Below, piece by piece: positions 42,496 to 52,734 of a stretch of DNA of 64,000 nucleotides. Made by a program: the position numbers and the translations under genes. The DNA is taken from positions 124,001-188,000 of the forward strand of contig NZ_AZCX01000003.1 of the NCBI RefSeq assembly GCF_001433995.1. Reading direction: 5' to 3'. The notes beneath the pieces were generated by a model. That model saw nothing but the letters and a program-made list of their open reading frames with translations. It was not told where the DNA came from and made no database searches. The stretch's first letter is position 1; every line of letters starts with the position of its first letter. The DNA is from Secundilactobacillus kimchicus JCM 15530. GTDB lineage: Bacteria > Bacillota > Bacilli > Lactobacillales > Lactobacillaceae.

Positions 42496-43890
42496 TTAGC
42501 GGTCTGAAGCGCTCGCTGGTTGACCCGTTAATACTGGTTTCAAAACGTGAACAGCCAGACCGGCTACGGCACCGACTACAGCTGGCACCACCCAGTCCAT
42601 CCCAAGGCTTGCAAAGGGTAACACCCCTTGTTGAAAAGCCCCAAGGGCCTTTCCAAAAGCACTTTGACTCACCACTGGCGGAAAAGCAGCGACCATGTCT
42701 AACAATGCCGGAACGGCGGTACAGACGACCACGAAGGCATAGACAACGGGATCACGTTTAAACAATGGTGAAAAGATCGATAACAGGATCAAAACCATGG
42801 CGAATGGGTAGAGAAACATCAACATCGGCGTTGACCACTGGATGATCGTATCCAACCCAAAATTAGCAGTTAGGAACGACGCCACGCACATGAAGCCAAG
42901 CCAGGTTTGGTAACTCACCCTTGAAAAATGTTTGTGGAAATCCTGAGCAAAGGCTGCCACCAACCCAACTGCCGTGGTTAAACAAGTGACTGTCAGCAGT
43001 GTCGCCAAAAGCGCATGGCCAATATTTCCCAGGTAATAAGTCACTAATTGATTGAAAGCAACCCCACCGTCAGCTGACACTTTAAAGTGCCCTAACGTTG
43101 TGGCGCCTAGCCAGATCAAACCGACATAGATCAATCCAATCATTCCCGTGGCCAACACACCAGCTTTTGCAGTCACGCGGGCGTTACTTTTTGGCGTCGT
43201 CTTGCCAAGCTGTCGAACAGCGGCAACCACGGTCACCCCAAAGGCTAGACCGGCTAACGCATCCATTGTGTTGTACCCCTGCAAAAAGCCGTTAAAAAAT
43301 GAGGCGTGTTGGTAGGCTGCTGTGACGGATTGATTGGAAGCATGACTCATCGGGGCCATGAACGCCATCGCAAAGACCGCGAATAGCATCAGTAAAAATA
43401 GCGGGTTCAGGACTTTACCAACACTGGACATGACGTTGGACTCCCGGAACGAAATTAAGAATGCTGCGCCGAAAAATAATAGCGAAAATACGAGGAGTCC
43501 TGCATGCGCCCAACTAGCGGGCAATAGTGGTTGAACGCCAACCGAAAACGGAATTGTCGCCGTTCGAGGGGTCCCAAATAACGGCCCGATTGTTGCGTGA
43601 ATCAACACCATAAATGCTAGCGCAAAGGCCGGCCCAAGTGGCTTACCAATGTCATAAACCCCTTCTGAACGGGTCACCGCTACGGCTAAAACCGACAAGA
43701 GTGGTAACACCACCGCGGTAACTAAAAAACCAACGGTCGCTAGTCCCCAATGAGCGCCAGCTAACTGACCTAAATGGATGGGGAAAATTAGGTTCCCAGC
43801 CCCGAAAAAGAGTCCAAATAACATGGAGCTGACGACTAAGTATTCCTTGACCGACAGGGGTTTTGGATTGAGATCTTGAACTTGTTCCAT
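42496..43890 (-). CDS. brnQ: Branched-chain amino acid:cation symporter
   Basis: ATG 43890 follows GGGAGGCACTC; the longer frame lacks such a site. The 464-residue LIVCS-family protein has about 12 helices and the conserved GLFFGAGNLIFPIHLGQLAG start. It imports isoleucine, leucine and valine with Na+ or H+. The Ile-type T-box leader upstream fits this role. Confidence 0.92.
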   Translation of the reverse strand: MEQVQDLNPKPLSVKEYLVVSSMLFGLFFGAGNLIFPIHLGQLAGAHWGLATVGFLVTAVVLPLLSVLAVAVTRSEGVYDIGKPLGPAFALAFMVLIHATIGPLFGTPRTATIPFSVGVQPLLPASWAHAGLLVFSLLFFGAAFLISFRESNVMSSVGKVLNPLFLLMLFAVFAMAFMAPMSHASNQSVTAAYQHASFFNGFLQGYNTMDALAGLAFGVTVVAAVRQLGKTTPKSNARVTAKAGVLATGMIGLIYVGLIWLGATTLGHFKVSADGGVAFNQLVTYYLGNIGHALLATLLTVTCLTTAVGLVAAFAQDFHKHFSRVSYQTWLGFMCVASFLTANFGLDTIIQWSTPMLMFLYPFAMVLILLSIFSPLFKRDPVVYAFVVVCTAVPALLDMVAAFPPVVSQSAFGKALGAFQQGVLPFASLGMDWVVPAVVGAVAGLAVHVLKPVLTGQPASASDR

Positions 43891-43983
43891 AATTGAGTGC
43901 CTCCCAGCTTTTCTTTTAATTGCCATTCTCTAATCTGAATCGGACCAATCTGAACTTCCAAAACCACCATCTCCTTTCTGACA

Positions 43984-44262
43984 AACAAAAAGCACCCTTA
44001 AACCAAAATTGGTTTAAGGGTGCGCTGCACGGTACCACCTTAACTTGTCGTTTCATCACTAAAACAACCTTTTCACGTACGGCTAAAAAGCGATACGCTA
44101 ACCCGATAATGGGGGTTGCCAGTGCACGTTACTCAAACTTCGGTGCACCGCTCAAAAGGGATTTTCACCACGTCAACCAGGCTTTCTCTCACCAACCAAA
44201 GCTCGCTTACTGGTTACCGTGACTACTCAACTTTCTCACAGCGTTTTGTCATTTATTTAACC
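43984..44262 (-). ncRNA. T-box leader of brnQ, isoleucine-type
   Basis: On the minus strand, Stem I has AGTA, AAGCGAG and GGTGAGAG. The T-box AAGGTGGTACCGTGC lies at 44028-44042 on the plus coordinates. The terminator is the perfect hairpin GCACCCTTAAACCA…TGGTTTAAGGGTGC followed by T5. The specifier region reads GTGAAAATCCCTTTTGAGC, and ATC (44160-44162) is the best codon, although a C rather than a purine follows it. T after TGG demands A73, which fits tRNA-Ile. Confidence 0.85.
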
Positions 44263-44264
44263 CA

Positions 44265-44293
44265 ATACTAATCATGCACTCATCACTTGTCAA
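44265..44293 (-). promoter_or_regulatory. Promoter of the brnQ leader
   Basis: On the minus strand TTGACA and TAGTAT are separated by 17 bases. Confidence 0.8.
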
Positions 44294-44307
44294 GCTAATT
44301 TCTCAAA

Positions 44308-45042
44308 TTATCGAGTTAACAATAAACCACCAAACACAACCAGTAATCCAAAAATAAAGCGAACAAGCCGTTCTGGCGCAATTTTACTGGCCACCCAGTT
44401 TCCAAAAGGCACCACAACAAATAGCAGCGGGACAATGACGAGCAGTAACTTGACGACCGATAAGTTCCAAAAACCGGCACTTGCTTGCCCCATTACAACT
44501 AATATCCCAACACAAACGAAATGGGCCTGCAAAATACCGCGAAGCTCGTCAACTGGCCACTTTTTCAATGTGCCGTATATGACAACTGGGACGCCGTGGC
44601 TGTTATAAGCACTTCCAAGCGCGCCGGATATCAAACCTGCCAAGTAATCAAACCCTCGATTCGTCAGATGCGCTTTAGCGTTAGGCGTTGGGTGGTAGTC
44701 CCGCCAAAGGCTATAGCTACCATAACCGATCAGAAAAATGCCCAGCAAGTGTTCGACAATGGTTGCTGGCAGCCATTTAACAAGCGCTAATCCAACGGGA
44801 ACGCCCAGCAGTGACCCCGTCACCAACCGCCGCACAATTGCCACATCAATATGGCTCCGAAACCGAATCACCGCCGGTACCGCCACGATCAGCCCTAAGG
44901 CGCCTATCAAAGCGGTACTGCTCTGTAAATTAACCCCGACCAAGGCCAATAGCGGCATGGTGACTAGGGCTTCACCAAAGCCAAAAATTGTCCGGGTTAG
45001 CGCCCCAAATACCGCAATTCCTACAATAATAGCCATCATCAT
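44308..45042 (-). CDS. Sulfite exporter TauE/SafE family membrane protein
   Basis: The 244 residues have seven or eight hydrophobic segments and two copies of the TauE pattern: FGALTRTIFGFGEALVTMPLLAL and LAGLISGALGSAYNSHGVPVVIYG. Members move organosulfonates, sulfite or related anions. The gene overlaps the VOC gene upstream by four bases, so the two are coupled. Confidence 0.85.
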   Translation of the reverse strand: MMMAIIVGIAVFGALTRTIFGFGEALVTMPLLALVGVNLQSSTALIGALGLIVAVPAVIRFRSHIDVAIVRRLVTGSLLGVPVGLALVKWLPATIVEHLLGIFLIGYGSYSLWRDYHPTPNAKAHLTNRGFDYLAGLISGALGSAYNSHGVPVVIYGTLKKWPVDELRGILQAHFVCVGILVVMGQASAGFWNLSVVKLLLVIVPLLFVVVPFGNWVASKIAPERLVRFIFGLLVVFGGLLLTR

Positions 45043-45446
45043 CGCTGGTCACCATCCGGATAAAGCACACTATTTCGGAAAATACCGTCACCCCAGATTT
45101 CACGTTCACTCAAACTGGTCTCAATTAATTCAACTGGCTGCCCATTTTCCAGAACCATGGCGCACCGGTACCCCTTAAACGGTTCGTATAACGACATGAT
45201 GATTTCTTGGCCTTGAAGTGCTGTTTCAATATCATCGACGGTGAAGGCAACGTGAAATTGCTCTTGAATCAGCGGATCCAACGAACAGTTTGGTCCAAAA
45301 GCGTGCAGTTCAATCGGAATCGTTAGGTCATTTTGTTGGTCAAGTGAGTACATGTCAAAAAGTGAACTGTACTTTGTGGCCGGATTATCAGCAATCGTTG
45401 CCAACGAAACCGGCCGACCAATATGGTGAAACTTAAGTGTTGTCAT
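45039..45446 (-). CDS. VOC (glyoxalase-like) superfamily protein
   Basis: The 135-residue protein has two betaalphabetabetabeta-like halves. FHHIGRPV near the start and FHVAFTVDDIETAL mid-way, with VELIET, place His and Glu where VOC enzymes bind metal. AGGGAGG precedes the ATG. Function is unknown; it is coupled to the TauE-like gene. Confidence 0.7.
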   Translation of the reverse strand: MTTLKFHHIGRPVSLATIADNPATKYSSLFDMYSLDQQNDLTIPIELHAFGPNCSLDPLIQEQFHVAFTVDDIETALQGQEIIMSLYEPFKGYRCAMVLENGQPVELIETSLSEREIWGDGIFRNSVLYPDGDQR

Positions 45447-45527
45447 GGGGTTATCCTCCCTACAATTCTTATAAAACTAGCATATCATACGATGACTCAT
45501 CCGACCGAAGTTATTAGTTCTACTTGA

Positions 45528-45565
45528 TGAAAGCGCTTGCACGAACGTTCATTCCGTGCCATACT
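45528..45565 (+). promoter_or_regulatory. Promoter with cre site before the alcohol dehydrogenase
   Basis: TTGCAC (45537-45542) and CATACT (45560-45565) are 17 bases apart. TGAAAGCGCTTGCA (45528-45541) matches cre at 13 of 14 positions and covers the -35, so CcpA repression is expected. Confidence 0.8.
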
Positions 45566-45602
45566 AATCTATGTGGAACAAATCACAAACGAGGTGACAA
45601 TC

Positions 45603-46724
45603 ATGAAAATTACAGCAGCTGTTGTTGATCAAAAAAATGCCGACTTTGCCATTCGTGACGACGTTGACCTTGCTGATTTAGGGCCGGACGATCTGCAAGT
45701 CCACATGGTCGCTAGTGGCATCTGCCACTCGGATGAAGCCCTCAGAATTGGCGATGCCGTCATTGACTACCCCATTGTTTTAGGACACGAGGGTGCTGGC
45801 ATTGTTGAAAAGGTTGGACCTGAAGTCACTCAATTTAAGCCCGGTGACCACGTTGTGCTCAGCTTTTACGCTTGTGGGAACTGTAAAAGCTGTCTAAGGG
45901 GGATCCCAACTCAGTGCGAAAATTACGCAAAGAATAACCTTTCCGGCACCCGGCCAGACGGGTCCGCTCACTTCACCGAAAACGGTCACCCGGTCGCGGA
46001 CATGTTCGACCAAAGTTCATTTACAACCACGACCGTGGTCCGCGAACGCAACGCTGTGAAGGTCGACAAAGCTCTCGACTTACGGATGCTTGGACCCCTT
46101 GGCTGTGGGTATGTCACCGGCTCTGGAACCGTGTTGAACACCCTAAAACCTCGTCCCGGTCAAACGATTGCGGTCTTTGGCACTGGTGCCGTCGGTCTGG
46201 CCGCCATGATGGCGGGTCGAATCTCAGGGTGTACTAAGGTTATTGGGATTGACATTGTTGACGCCCGACTGGACCTGGCCAAGGAACTGGGGGCCACCGA
46301 CGTCATTAATAGCCAAAATGGCAACGTTGTTCAAGCCGTCAAAGACCTCACCGGCGGCTACGGCGTTGACTTTGCTGTTGATACAACCGGGGTGACCTCC
46401 GTGATGGAAGATTCTATTAAGGTCCTCGCCCAAGGTGGCACGAGTGCCGCCATTGCCGTCACCCCGAACCACATTGACGTTGATACTTGGAACGACCTCT
46501 GTGTCGACGATAAGAAACTCATCGGCGTCAACATGGGGGACTCAATTCCTCAAGTGGATATTCCTCGGCTAATTGATTTTTATAAAATGGGAATGTTCGA
46601 TTTTGATAAGACTGAAAAATTTTATAAATTCAGTGAAATTAACGAAGCCAATGCCGATTCGCGGTCTGGCAAAACGATTAAACCCGTGTTAATTATTGAT
46701 CCGGCGTATGTTCCGGGAAAATAA
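45603..46724 (+). CDS. Zinc-dependent alcohol dehydrogenase (aryl/benzyl alcohol type)
   Basis: Start ATG 45603 follows ACGAGGTGAC. In 373 residues the catalytic zinc ligands are in CHSDEA and GHEGAGIVE, and the structural zinc site is CGNCKSCLRGIPTQC. The cofactor motif is GTGAVGLAA followed by IGIDI. This matches class III/aryl-alcohol NAD-dependent enzymes. It interconverts an alcohol and aldehyde. It is under apparent carbon catabolite repression. Confidence 0.88.
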   Translation: MKITAAVVDQKNADFAIRDDVDLADLGPDDLQVHMVASGICHSDEALRIGDAVIDYPIVLGHEGAGIVEKVGPEVTQFKPGDHVVLSFYACGNCKSCLRGIPTQCENYAKNNLSGTRPDGSAHFTENGHPVADMFDQSSFTTTTVVRERNAVKVDKALDLRMLGPLGCGYVTGSGTVLNTLKPRPGQTIAVFGTGAVGLAAMMAGRISGCTKVIGIDIVDARLDLAKELGATDVINSQNGNVVQAVKDLTGGYGVDFAVDTTGVTSVMEDSIKVLAQGGTSAAIAVTPNHIDVDTWNDLCVDDKKLIGVNMGDSIPQVDIPRLIDFYKMGMFDFDKTEKFYKFSEINEANADSRSGKTIKPVLIIDPAYVPGK

Positions 46725-46735
46725 AAATATAGTCC

Positions 46736-46792
46736 AAAAAGACTGCCATGTGGGTGTCCTCCAGTCAACCTCACACATGACAGTCTTTTTTT
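46736..46792. terminator. Bidirectional terminator
   Basis: AAAAAGACTG.CATGTG and CACATG.CAGTCTTTTT flank a 20-base loop between convergent genes. Confidence 0.9.
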
Positions 46793-46802
46793 AATCTTAA
46801 TT

Positions 46803-48164
<1,362 letters not shown>

Positions 48165-48253
48165 TCAAATGCTGGTTTGAGTAACACGTTAAGAGAGATT
48201 ATATCATAAATTAGAATGTTCTCATAATCCACTTACTAATTCTGATTTTGAAT

Positions 48254-48269
48254 TGTTTCACGTGAAACA
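48254..48269. promoter_or_regulatory. parS site (ParB/Spo0J binding)
   Basis: TGTTTCACGTGAAACA is a perfect 16-base palindrome identical to the firmicute parS consensus (TGTTNCACGTGAAACA). It lies between gdhA and thiW. It suggests the window is near the replication origin. Confidence 0.9.
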
Positions 48270-48278
48270 ATTTAGCCT

Positions 48279-48304
48279 AAAAAAGGCCGCTCATCCAGCG
48301 GCCT
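48279..48304 (-). terminator. Terminator of cytX-thiW
   Basis: AGGCCGC and GCGGCCT form a seven-pair stem. On the minus strand T5 follows. Confidence 0.85.
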
Positions 48305-48323
48305 ACGTCTTCTATCCTTTTGA

Positions 48324-48842
48324 CTAGGGTTTCTTAATCACACCCAGCCGTTGCATCTGCGGCAAAATAACAGCTGTCCATAAACTTCCTAAAACGACCC
48401 AGGCGATGGCCACGCCCACGGCCGCGCTGAGAAAGAAACTAGGCACAAACAACCACAAAGCACCCTTTGTCCCTAGGAACAAGGCGGCAATCGGGTAGGC
48501 CGCAATGGCACCTAATACGCCGGTCCCAATTAATTCACCAACCACAGCCCCTAATAATCGCTTCGTTTTCCGGAATAAAAACCCACTAAAGAACGCCCCA
48601 ATCATTGATCCGGGAAAGGCTAAAATGGTGCCAGTTCCCATCATATTGCGAATCAATGACGTTAAAAACGCTTGGGTAACTGCCCACCAAGGCCCAAGTA
48701 ACACCCCGGAGACCACGTTGATCAAGTGCTGCATGGGCGCCACGCGGGCCACCCCAACCGGAAATTCAAACAGGCTCCCACCAAATACACCGAGTGCCAC
48801 CATTACCGACGTTAAAGCAATATAGTACGTTTTACGTTGCAT
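48324..48842 (-). CDS. thiW: ThiW family ECF S-component
   Basis: The 172-residue protein has five or six helices. FPVGVARVAPMQHLINVVSG and GPWWAVTQAFLTSLIRN are ThiW marks. It should bind the thiazole precursor of thiamine and work with a shared ECF energising module encoded elsewhere. The gene lies 15 bases after cytX under a TPP riboswitch. GGAGG precedes the ATG. Confidence 0.9.
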   Translation of the reverse strand: MQRKTYYIALTSVMVALGVFGGSLFEFPVGVARVAPMQHLINVVSGVLLGPWWAVTQAFLTSLIRNMMGTGTILAFPGSMIGAFFSGFLFRKTKRLLGAVVGELIGTGVLGAIAAYPIAALFLGTKGALWLFVPSFFLSAAVGVAIAWVVLGSLWTAVILPQMQRLGVIKKP

Positions 48843-48857
48843 CGCAATCCCTCCAGG

Positions 48858-50048
48858 TTAGTTGTCCGTTTCAAGCAGTGGATACTTCCTTACAAAAAGT
48901 GACGTCAGATAAACGCCAAGACTCAAGCCCGCCAATAGTAAGACCGTTGTGCCCAAAACAAAATCGAGTCGTTGAAGCCACGAGTAGGCCAGTACCCCGA
49001 TGAGCCACCAAGCAAAATTCCAGCCCAGAGCCAATCGCTGACGTAATCCAAAAATGCTGACGAACAGAATGGCAAAAAGCGGCGTAAACACGGCACCAAT
49101 CGCATACAGAAAGTTCTGATAATAGGCCATTGATACCGTCAAAGCAACAATCAGTCCTAAAATTGTCACCAGAACGCCTAACAGGTTCGTCCGCCCGCTC
49201 TTCAACAGGTTATCAATGTTAGTAGCCGCCGAATACGCGTCCATAAACGTCGTGGTCACCGTCGAAAAAACGATGATTAATAATGCGATCAGCCCTAGAT
49301 TCGTCTGGGCGACTGCTGCGGTAAAATCACTTAGCCCGGTCTTTAAAACGGTCAACAGCCCAATCAAAAACATCGCCACACTCCCTAGGAAGTAGCCACT
49401 AACACTGACCAGACTCGCTTTAAACGGTGCGGTTGTATTGCGCGTATAATCGCCAATCAACGGGAGCCAGGACAGCGCCATAGTGACGTTTAACTCCACT
49501 GCCGAACCGAAACTCATCGTCCCAGAACCGGCCGTCACACCCCCGGAATGGCCCGTCTCAACCGCCCAGACCACCAGCACCATTCCAACCGCTAGTAAGA
49601 TAACGACCACGTTATTAATCGCAAATAGCCATTGATGATCCAACAGTAACCAAAGCACAATGAGGGCTGCAACGATAGCTGCCATGACCAGGGCCGACTG
49701 AAAATGAAAAAGCCGCTTTGTTATTTCATTCATGGCCAACTGAGCATTGACAATCATCACCGCCGTCCATCCCAGCAGTTGAACCGCATTTAAAATTGAA
49801 AATAAGCTAACCCCCCAGCGACCAAATGTCGTGTGAGTGACCGCAATGGCCGTCTGGTTATGAGTTGCCGACAAATACGCAGCCGGAAATAAAAATAAAC
49901 CGCAGCCAATTAAATGGCCCAAAATAATTGCTGTTACGCCACGTTGCAGTCCCAACGGCGCCATTAGCGTCCCCGTTACTATCTCAGCAATCGAAATTGC
50001 CGCTCCTAACCAGAGTAAAAAGGCACTACTCATCTTTGTTCGTTCCAT
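48858..50048 (-). CDS. cytX: CytX-like hydroxymethylpyrimidine transporter (NCS1 family)
   Basis: The 396-residue protein has 12 helices. The N-terminal GAAISIAEIVTGTLMAPLG and the later SWLPLIGDYTRN fit the cytosine permease branch of NCS1 found after THI-boxes. It should import the pyrimidine moiety of thiamine. GGAGGCGTGAC precedes the ATG. Together with ThiW it indicates salvage of both halves of thiamine. Confidence 0.88.
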   Translation of the reverse strand: MERTKMSSAFLLWLGAAISIAEIVTGTLMAPLGLQRGVTAIILGHLIGCGLFLFPAAYLSATHNQTAIAVTHTTFGRWGVSLFSILNAVQLLGWTAVMIVNAQLAMNEITKRLFHFQSALVMAAIVAALIVLWLLLDHQWLFAINNVVVILLAVGMVLVVWAVETGHSGGVTAGSGTMSFGSAVELNVTMALSWLPLIGDYTRNTTAPFKASLVSVSGYFLGSVAMFLIGLLTVLKTGLSDFTAAVAQTNLGLIALLIIVFSTVTTTFMDAYSAATNIDNLLKSGRTNLLGVLVTILGLIVALTVSMAYYQNFLYAIGAVFTPLFAILFVSIFGLRQRLALGWNFAWWLIGVLAYSWLQRLDFVLGTTVLLLAGLSLGVYLTSLFVRKYPLLETDN

Positions 50049-50071
50049 GTCACGCCTCCATCATCAAGCAC

Positions 50072-50215
50072 AAAAAAAGGACCCTTCACCTGAGTTTGCC
50101 ACCGCAAATGAAAGATCCCTCGATCTTAATAGCCACTTTCCTTCGCAAGTCTTAACTTAACAGGTTCAAAGGGATCGGACCAACGCCCATCTCAGCCAAA
50201 AAGGCACCCCTAGTG
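50072..50215 (-). ncRNA. TPP riboswitch (THI-box) with terminator
   Basis: The minus strand from 50215 contains the conserved GGGGTGCC, GGCTGAGATGG, CCGATCCCTTTGAACCTG and GCGAAGGAAAGTGG, in the order of the TPP aptamer (50133-50215). A terminator follows, GGATCTTTCA pairing with TGAAGGGTCC and then T7. TPP binding should stop transcription before cytX. Confidence 0.95.
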
Positions 50216-50328
50216 TCGATTTAATTGTTACGTTCATCTTACTGACAATACCGGCGAAAAGCAAGTCGGGCTGTACTGGTTCCAAGCGGTTTTAGTGAGC
50301 CCATCCCAACTAATTTGTAAATTCCCCC

Positions 50329-50356
50329 TTGTCTTTCAGAAAAAACTCGTTATACT
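50329..50356 (+). promoter_or_regulatory. Promoter of the permease T-box leader
   Basis: TTGTCT (50329-50334) and TATACT (50351-50356) are separated by 16 bases. Confidence 0.6.
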
Positions 50357-50359
50357 GGA

Positions 50360-50533
50360 ACCATTACACAGAGAGCTAACGGTTGGCTGAGAGTTAGCAG
50401 CGATATGGCAGTTTCGAAACTGGTTCGCGACCAATATCAAGCGACTTAAAGGCGGTCTGAAGACCGTGAAACTTGGGTGGAACAGCGTTAAGACGCCCCT
50501 AGTACCGACGGGTACTGGGGGCGTCTTTTTTTG
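50360..50533 (+). ncRNA. Atypical T-box leader, probably glycine-type
   Basis: The apical Stem I elements AGAGAG and GGCTGAGAG (50371-50392) are present. The T-box ACTTGGGTGGAACAGCG (50471-50487) and a strong terminator (GACGCCCC…GGGGCGTC, T7) follow. The base after TGG is A, which calls for discriminator U73, found in tRNA-Gly and tRNA-Cys. GGC at 50416-50418 is a possible specifier. The lower Stem I is very short and no AGTA motif is seen, so the structure departs from the usual form. Confidence 0.75.
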
Positions 50534-50549
50534 ATTGAAGGAGGATATT

Positions 50550-51914
50550 ATGCAAAAACCACAACAAAAAGAACTCTCGCGGGCATTACAGAGTCGTCAT
50601 ATTCAAATGATTGCAATCGGTGGCGCCATCGGAACCGGACTATTTCTGGGATCCGGTAGTGCGATTCACACCTCTGGCCCAGCCATTATCTTAGCTTACA
50701 TCATCGTTGGTCTCTTCTGCTTTTTCATGATGCGCGCCATTGGTGAACTCCTACTTTCCGACACCAGCAAGCACTCCTTTTTAGACTTCGTCAAAGAATA
50801 CCTCGGTGACCGCATGGAATTTGTAACCGGCTGGATGTACTGGTTTTGTTGGATTAGTCTAGCCATGGCCGACCTGACGGCGACTGGAATCTACGTTAAA
50901 TACTGGTTCCCCAGTCTGCCACAGTGGGTTGCACCGCTCGTTATCTTAGTTTTTCTGTACGCTTCAAATAAGCTTGACGTCAAACTGTTTGGCGAGCTTG
51001 AAACCTGGTTTTCGATTATTAAAGTTGCCGCCATCATTTTGCTGGTGGTGGTTGGCTTTGGCTTAGCCCTATTTCACGCCCAAGTGGACGGCGGGCACAC
51101 GGCTAGCTTCGCAAACCTGTTCAACTACGGCGGCTTCTTCGCCACGGGCGCGTACGGCTTTCTCATGTCATTTCAAATGGTTGTCTTCGCCTTTGTTGGT
51201 ATTGAAATGGTCGGCATCACCGCAGGGGAAACGGATGATCCTAAAACGAATCTACCTAAGGCCATCAACAGCTTGCCCATCCGGATCGGGTTGTTTTACG
51301 TCGGCGCGATGATCGCGATCATGAGCGTATACCCGTGGAACCAAATCACCACTACGGCTAGTCCGTTCGTGCAAGTTTTCGCTGGTATCGGCATTGTGGG
51401 GGCCGCGGGGATTCTCAACTTTGTCGTCTTAACGGCCGCCCTATCCGCAACAAATAGCTGCCTCTTCAGCACATCACGGACCCTTCGCGCTCTGGCGGCC
51501 GGTGGTAACGCCCCCGCTCGATTCAAAACACTAAGCGACGCTGGCGTTCCCAAAACCTCACTGAACTTTAGTGCTGCTGTTTTGCTGCTCATCGTCGTTC
51601 TTAACTACTTGATGCCAGCAGGGGTCTTCAACCTCGTCTCAGGCGTCTCTACCATCAACTTCGTCATCGTATGGGTGGTCATGATCTGGTGCCACGTTAA
51701 GTACCGCCACCAGTCTCCGGCCGGCAGTGACACGTTTAAAATGCCTGGTTACCCCTTGACCGACTACCTGAGCTTGGCCTTCTTTATCGCCATTCTCGGG
51801 TTCCTACTCATTAACTCGGGGACTCGACTCTCAATGTCGATTTCACTTTTATTTTTTATCGTTCTGATGGGCATCTACCAATTAGCGTACCGACCAAGCC
51901 GGTCCCCTCGCTAG
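50550..51914 (+). CDS. cycA: Amino acid permease, CycA-like (glycine/D-alanine/D-serine)
   Basis: Start ATG 50550 follows GAAGGAGG. The 454-residue APC-family protein has 12 helices. RHIQMIAIGGAIGTGLFLGSG, AFVGIEMVGITAGET and LPKAINSLPIRI closely resemble E. coli CycA. It imports small neutral amino acids with protons. The glycine-type discriminator pairing in its T-box agrees with this substrate group. The symbol is given by resemblance. Confidence 0.82.
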   Translation: MQKPQQKELSRALQSRHIQMIAIGGAIGTGLFLGSGSAIHTSGPAIILAYIIVGLFCFFMMRAIGELLLSDTSKHSFLDFVKEYLGDRMEFVTGWMYWFCWISLAMADLTATGIYVKYWFPSLPQWVAPLVILVFLYASNKLDVKLFGELETWFSIIKVAAIILLVVVGFGLALFHAQVDGGHTASFANLFNYGGFFATGAYGFLMSFQMVVFAFVGIEMVGITAGETDDPKTNLPKAINSLPIRIGLFYVGAMIAIMSVYPWNQITTTASPFVQVFAGIGIVGAAGILNFVVLTAALSATNSCLFSTSRTLRALAAGGNAPARFKTLSDAGVPKTSLNFSAAVLLLIVVLNYLMPAGVFNLVSGVSTINFVIVWVVMIWCHVKYRHQSPAGSDTFKMPGYPLTDYLSLAFFIAILGFLLINSGTRLSMSISLLFFIVLMGIYQLAYRPSRSPR

Positions 51915-51932
51915 TTCGACGTTCACTCATAC

Positions 51933-51986
51933 GGGACTGATTTTAACGGGCCGCATCCAGTCCGTTAAGATCGGTTCCGTTTTTTG
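51933..51986 (+). terminator. Terminator of the permease gene
   Basis: GGACTGATTTTAACGG pairs with CCGTTAAGATCGGTTCC, with one extra T looped out near the 3' end, followed by T6. Confidence 0.85.
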
Positions 51987-52030
51987 TTGACAACTCATCT
52001 ACCTGTTGTTACTATATACCGGTACATAGT
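51987..52030 (+). promoter_or_regulatory. PadR operon promoter and operator
   Basis: TTGACA (51987-51992) and TACTAT (52010-52015) are 17 bases apart. ACTATATACCGGTACATAGT (52011-52030) is a palindrome at 18 of 20 positions and overlaps the -10, fitting autorepression by the PadR protein. Confidence 0.8.
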
Positions 52031-52066
52031 ATTACATATAACCAGGATGAAAGGTGGCGGTACTAA

Positions 52067-52387
52067 TTGACAGGCTTAACCGAGTTACTAAAAGGCGCCC
52101 TTGAAGGCATTGTTTTACAACGAATCAGTCAAAATGAAACGTACGGCTATGAAATTACAAATTACCTCGTCACTTTAGGGTTTGAAGACATCGTCGAAGG
52201 CACCGTTTACACGGTCTTGCTCCGGCTAGAGAAAAAGGGACTGCTTAACGTCACCCGGCGGAAGTCAGAGGTGGGCCCCCCACGAAAATTTTACACGTTA
52301 AGCACCGCTGGCCAGCAATACCTCACCGATTTCTGGGAAAAGTGGCAGTTTTTAGCCACCACCATGACAAAACTGAAGGAGAAATAA
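52067..52387 (+). CDS. PadR family regulator
   Basis: TTG 52067 follows AAAGGTGG. The 106 residues are the PadR winged helix: GALEGIVLQRIS, YGYEITNYLV, VEGTVYTVLLRLEKKGLL and GPPRKFYTLS. PadR proteins repress stress or efflux genes. Here the partner is a DUF1048 gene one base after its stop codon. Confidence 0.92.
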   Translation: MTGLTELLKGALEGIVLQRISQNETYGYEITNYLVTLGFEDIVEGTVYTVLLRLEKKGLLNVTRRKSEVGPPRKFYTLSTAGQQYLTDFWEKWQFLATTMTKLKEK

Positions 52388-52388
52388 C

Positions 52389-52727
52389 ATGACTAATTTT
52401 TTAATCACAATGATAGGTGACAAGAAGCGCTATAACGCGTTTAAGCAAGATATGGCCGCCCTCCCACCGGCCTACGCGAAAACGTTGGACGCTCTCCAAC
52501 GCTACATCTGGAACTTCGCTAAAAACGGGGCAATGCTTGATCCGCTCGAAGATATTTTGCACATGTTTCAGGAAAGTGCCGCTGAAAAGGTCCCGGTCAA
52601 TCAAGCGGTGGGAGACGACCCCGTCGTCTTCGCCGAATCAATTATGGCACAGTATCCCGACGACCTATGGTTGATCAAATACCGTAACCAGTTACGGGAG
52701 CAGGTGGCCGAGGCTGAAAGGTTATAG
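52389..52727 (+). CDS. DUF1048 family protein
   Basis: The 112-residue helical protein has YNAFKQDMAALPPAYAKTLDALQRYIWNF and a middle LEDILHMFQESAAE. DUF1048 proteins regularly sit behind PadR genes. Their role is unknown. GAAGGAGAAAT precedes the ATG. Confidence 0.85.
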   Translation: MTNFLITMIGDKKRYNAFKQDMAALPPAYAKTLDALQRYIWNFAKNGAMLDPLEDILHMFQESAAEKVPVNQAVGDDPVVFAESIMAQYPDDLWLIKYRNQLREQVAEAERL

Positions 52728-52734
52728 GAAGAGA

